From Candidatus Kapaibacterium sp. (GTDB lineage Bacteria > Bacteroidota > Ignavibacteria > Kapaibacteriales > HRBIN21): a stretch of DNA of 6,072 bases. The notes below the pieces were generated by a model. The model was given only the letters and a program-made list of their open reading frames with translations, was not told the origin of the DNA and did not search any database. Of this stretch, positions 5,691 to 6,072 are shown piece by piece. Location of the stretch: the NCBI GenBank assembly GCA_025055465.1, contig JANWXA010000125.1:1-6072 (forward strand), read 5' to 3'. The position numbers and the translations under genes were made by a program. The first letter of the stretch is position 1. Each line of letters opens with the position of its first letter.

Positions 5691-5713
5691 ATTACACGGA
5701 GCAGAAGTGTAAT
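5691..5713. repeat. Inverted repeat ATTACAC-N9-GTGTAAT
   Basis: A perfect 7-bp dyad, ATTACAC at 5691-5697 and GTGTAAT at 5707-5713, separated by nine bases, lies 39 bp before the TTG start of the orphan sorting-domain ORF. Neither side is followed by a T-run, so it is not a terminator. It could be an operator for a dimeric regulator or an RNA hairpin in the leader, or it may be chance. Confidence 0.35.
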
Positions 5714-5747
5714 ATCTTGACAAATAACGTACACGCTATTGACGTGA

Positions 5748-5776
5748 GCTATACACCTGAACACAACTATTGTCGA
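5748..5776 (-). promoter_or_regulatory. Weak candidate sigma70-like promoter upstream of the orphan sorting-domain ORF
   Basis: On the minus strand TCGACA (5776-5771) is followed after exactly 17 bp by TATAGC (5753-5748). This would start a transcript near 5741 with a leader of about 90 nt before the TTG at 5652. The -35 box matches five of six consensus positions and the -10 box four. Short matches of this quality arise by chance, and many Bacteroidota use a different promoter form (TTTG / TAnnTTTG), so this is only a candidate. Confidence 0.2.
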
Positions 5777-5808
5777 CCTTCTGGCTGCCGCTGCAGCACA
5801 CACGTCAT

Positions 5809-5835
5809 AAAAAACCCTCGCCGTAACGGCGCAAG
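5809..5835 (-). terminator. Probable rho-independent terminator for the right-edge minus-strand gene
   Basis: Read on the minus strand, a GC-rich hairpin CGCCG-TTA-CGGCG (5831-5819) can be extended by CTT/AGG pairing (5835-5833 with 5818-5816, one bulged G at 5832). It is followed by one G and then six T (5814-5809). It lies about 105 bp after the stop of the right-edge gene and upstream of the orphan sorting-domain ORF, so the two would be separate transcripts. On the plus strand no T-tract follows the hairpin. Confidence 0.5.
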
Positions 5836-5941
5836 TACTGCAACAAAGATTCTTTTTGTTTCACTCTGGCTACTATGCGCCAACATTATCATCACGTAGG
5901 GGCAACAACTATGCCAAAAGAATATTCGATGCCGCGGGCAC

Positions 5942-6072
5942 TTACCACCGGAGAAAATTCAGCTCATAGCCAAGCATTACATAGGGCATCAGTGCTTCCA
6001 CTGGAGTACCCTTCTTTCCCGTGGCGGTCAGTCCTACTCCCACGGTCCAGGGACTGCGAGGGATAAAGTCTA
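5942..6072 (-). CDS. C-terminal end of a probable outer-membrane beta-barrel protein (cut by right window edge)
   Basis: On the minus strand the frame from 6070 to the TAA at 5942-5944 is open for 42 codons and continues beyond the window. The peptide has alternating polar and hydrophobic strands: WTVGVGLTATG (8-18), then VEALMPYVMLGYELNFLRW (24-42), ending in an aromatic residue, as expected for the last strand of an outer-membrane beta-barrel read by BamA. The other two minus-strand frames are broken by stops in this stretch, which supports this one. A probable terminator follows at 5835-5809. The specific protein cannot be named from the tail. Alternatively, the open frame is chance, but its strand pattern and downstream terminator argue against that. 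Confidence 0.55.
   Translation of the reverse strand, partial: DFIPRSPWTVGVGLTATGKKGTPVEALMPYVMLGYELNFLRW

Larger units (their letters stand above)
5653..5941. other. 289-bp non-coding interval
   Basis: I see no credible gene on either strand. The plus-strand open frames here are short and low in protein character, and all three minus frames carry stops. The interval holds the terminator of the right-edge gene, a weak minus-strand promoter candidate, the ATTACAC dyad, and an AT-rich AACAAA/TTTGTT pairing at about 5842-5860. It contains no recognisable signal peptide or passenger sequence that would complete the sorting-domain ORF downstream. Confidence 0.6.

Noticed and set aside
5717..5745. 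TTGACA on the plus strand as a promoter -35 box
   Set aside because: No acceptable -10 hexamer is found 16-18 bp downstream and no plus-strand gene follows.
5717..6066. Plus-strand open frames at 5717-5899 and 5875-6066
   Set aside because: They have low-complexity composition, no convincing RBS, and the second is antisense to the barrel-like C-terminus.

Overview
The window looks like chromosomal DNA from a Gram-negative member of the Bacteroidota/Chlorobiota (FCB) group, possibly a Kapabacteria- or Ignavibacteria-like lineage. The evidence is a type IX secretion (T9SS) sorting domain, a KDO-8-phosphate-phosphatase-type gene (lipopolysaccharide synthesis), a Bacteroidota-type glutaminyl-cyclase-like lipoprotein, a DUF6580 membrane protein and a probable outer-membrane barrel C-terminus. 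Genes are tightly packed, with ATGA overlaps and weak or absent Shine-Dalgarno sites. Base composition is near half GC by eye. I see no rRNA, tRNA, CRISPR array, insertion sequence or phage gene.

Layout. (1) 2260 down to 1, minus strand: a coupled three-gene run of a QC-like M28 lipoprotein, prmA (25-bp overlap) and a Ppx/GppA phosphatase (ATGA overlap) cut by the left edge. (2) 2296-3724, plus strand: a kdsC-type phosphatase, a YtxH protein (ATGA overlap) and a DUF948/YtxG-like membrane protein. This run is divergent from run 1 across only 35 bp. (3) 4308-3727, minus strand: a DUF6580 integral membrane protein, convergent with run 2 (2 bp between stop codons). (4) 4362-5246, plus strand: a secreted cell-surface protein, divergent from DUF6580 across 53 bp. 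(5) 5652-5341, minus strand: a small ORF that is essentially a free-standing T9SS type A sorting domain. (6) 5653-5941: no gene, but a probable terminator, a weak candidate promoter and an inverted repeat. (7) 6072-5942, minus strand: the last 42 codons of a gene that looks like an outer-membrane beta-barrel protein.

How the genes fit together. Run 1 mixes processing of exported proteins (QC-like), ribosomal protein methylation (PrmA) and polyphosphate/(p)ppGpp metabolism (Ppx/GppA), so it is probably a housekeeping operon and not a dedicated pathway. Run 2 combines an LPS-sugar phosphatase with a YtxG/YtxH-like pair of small membrane-anchored coiled-coil proteins. The right half concerns the cell surface. 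Most of the window is ordinary. The points most worth a second look are the orphan sorting domain, the surface-protein/DUF6580 pair, the altered specificity loop of the KdsC-type phosphatase, and a shared 10-bp motif in front of two minus-strand genes.
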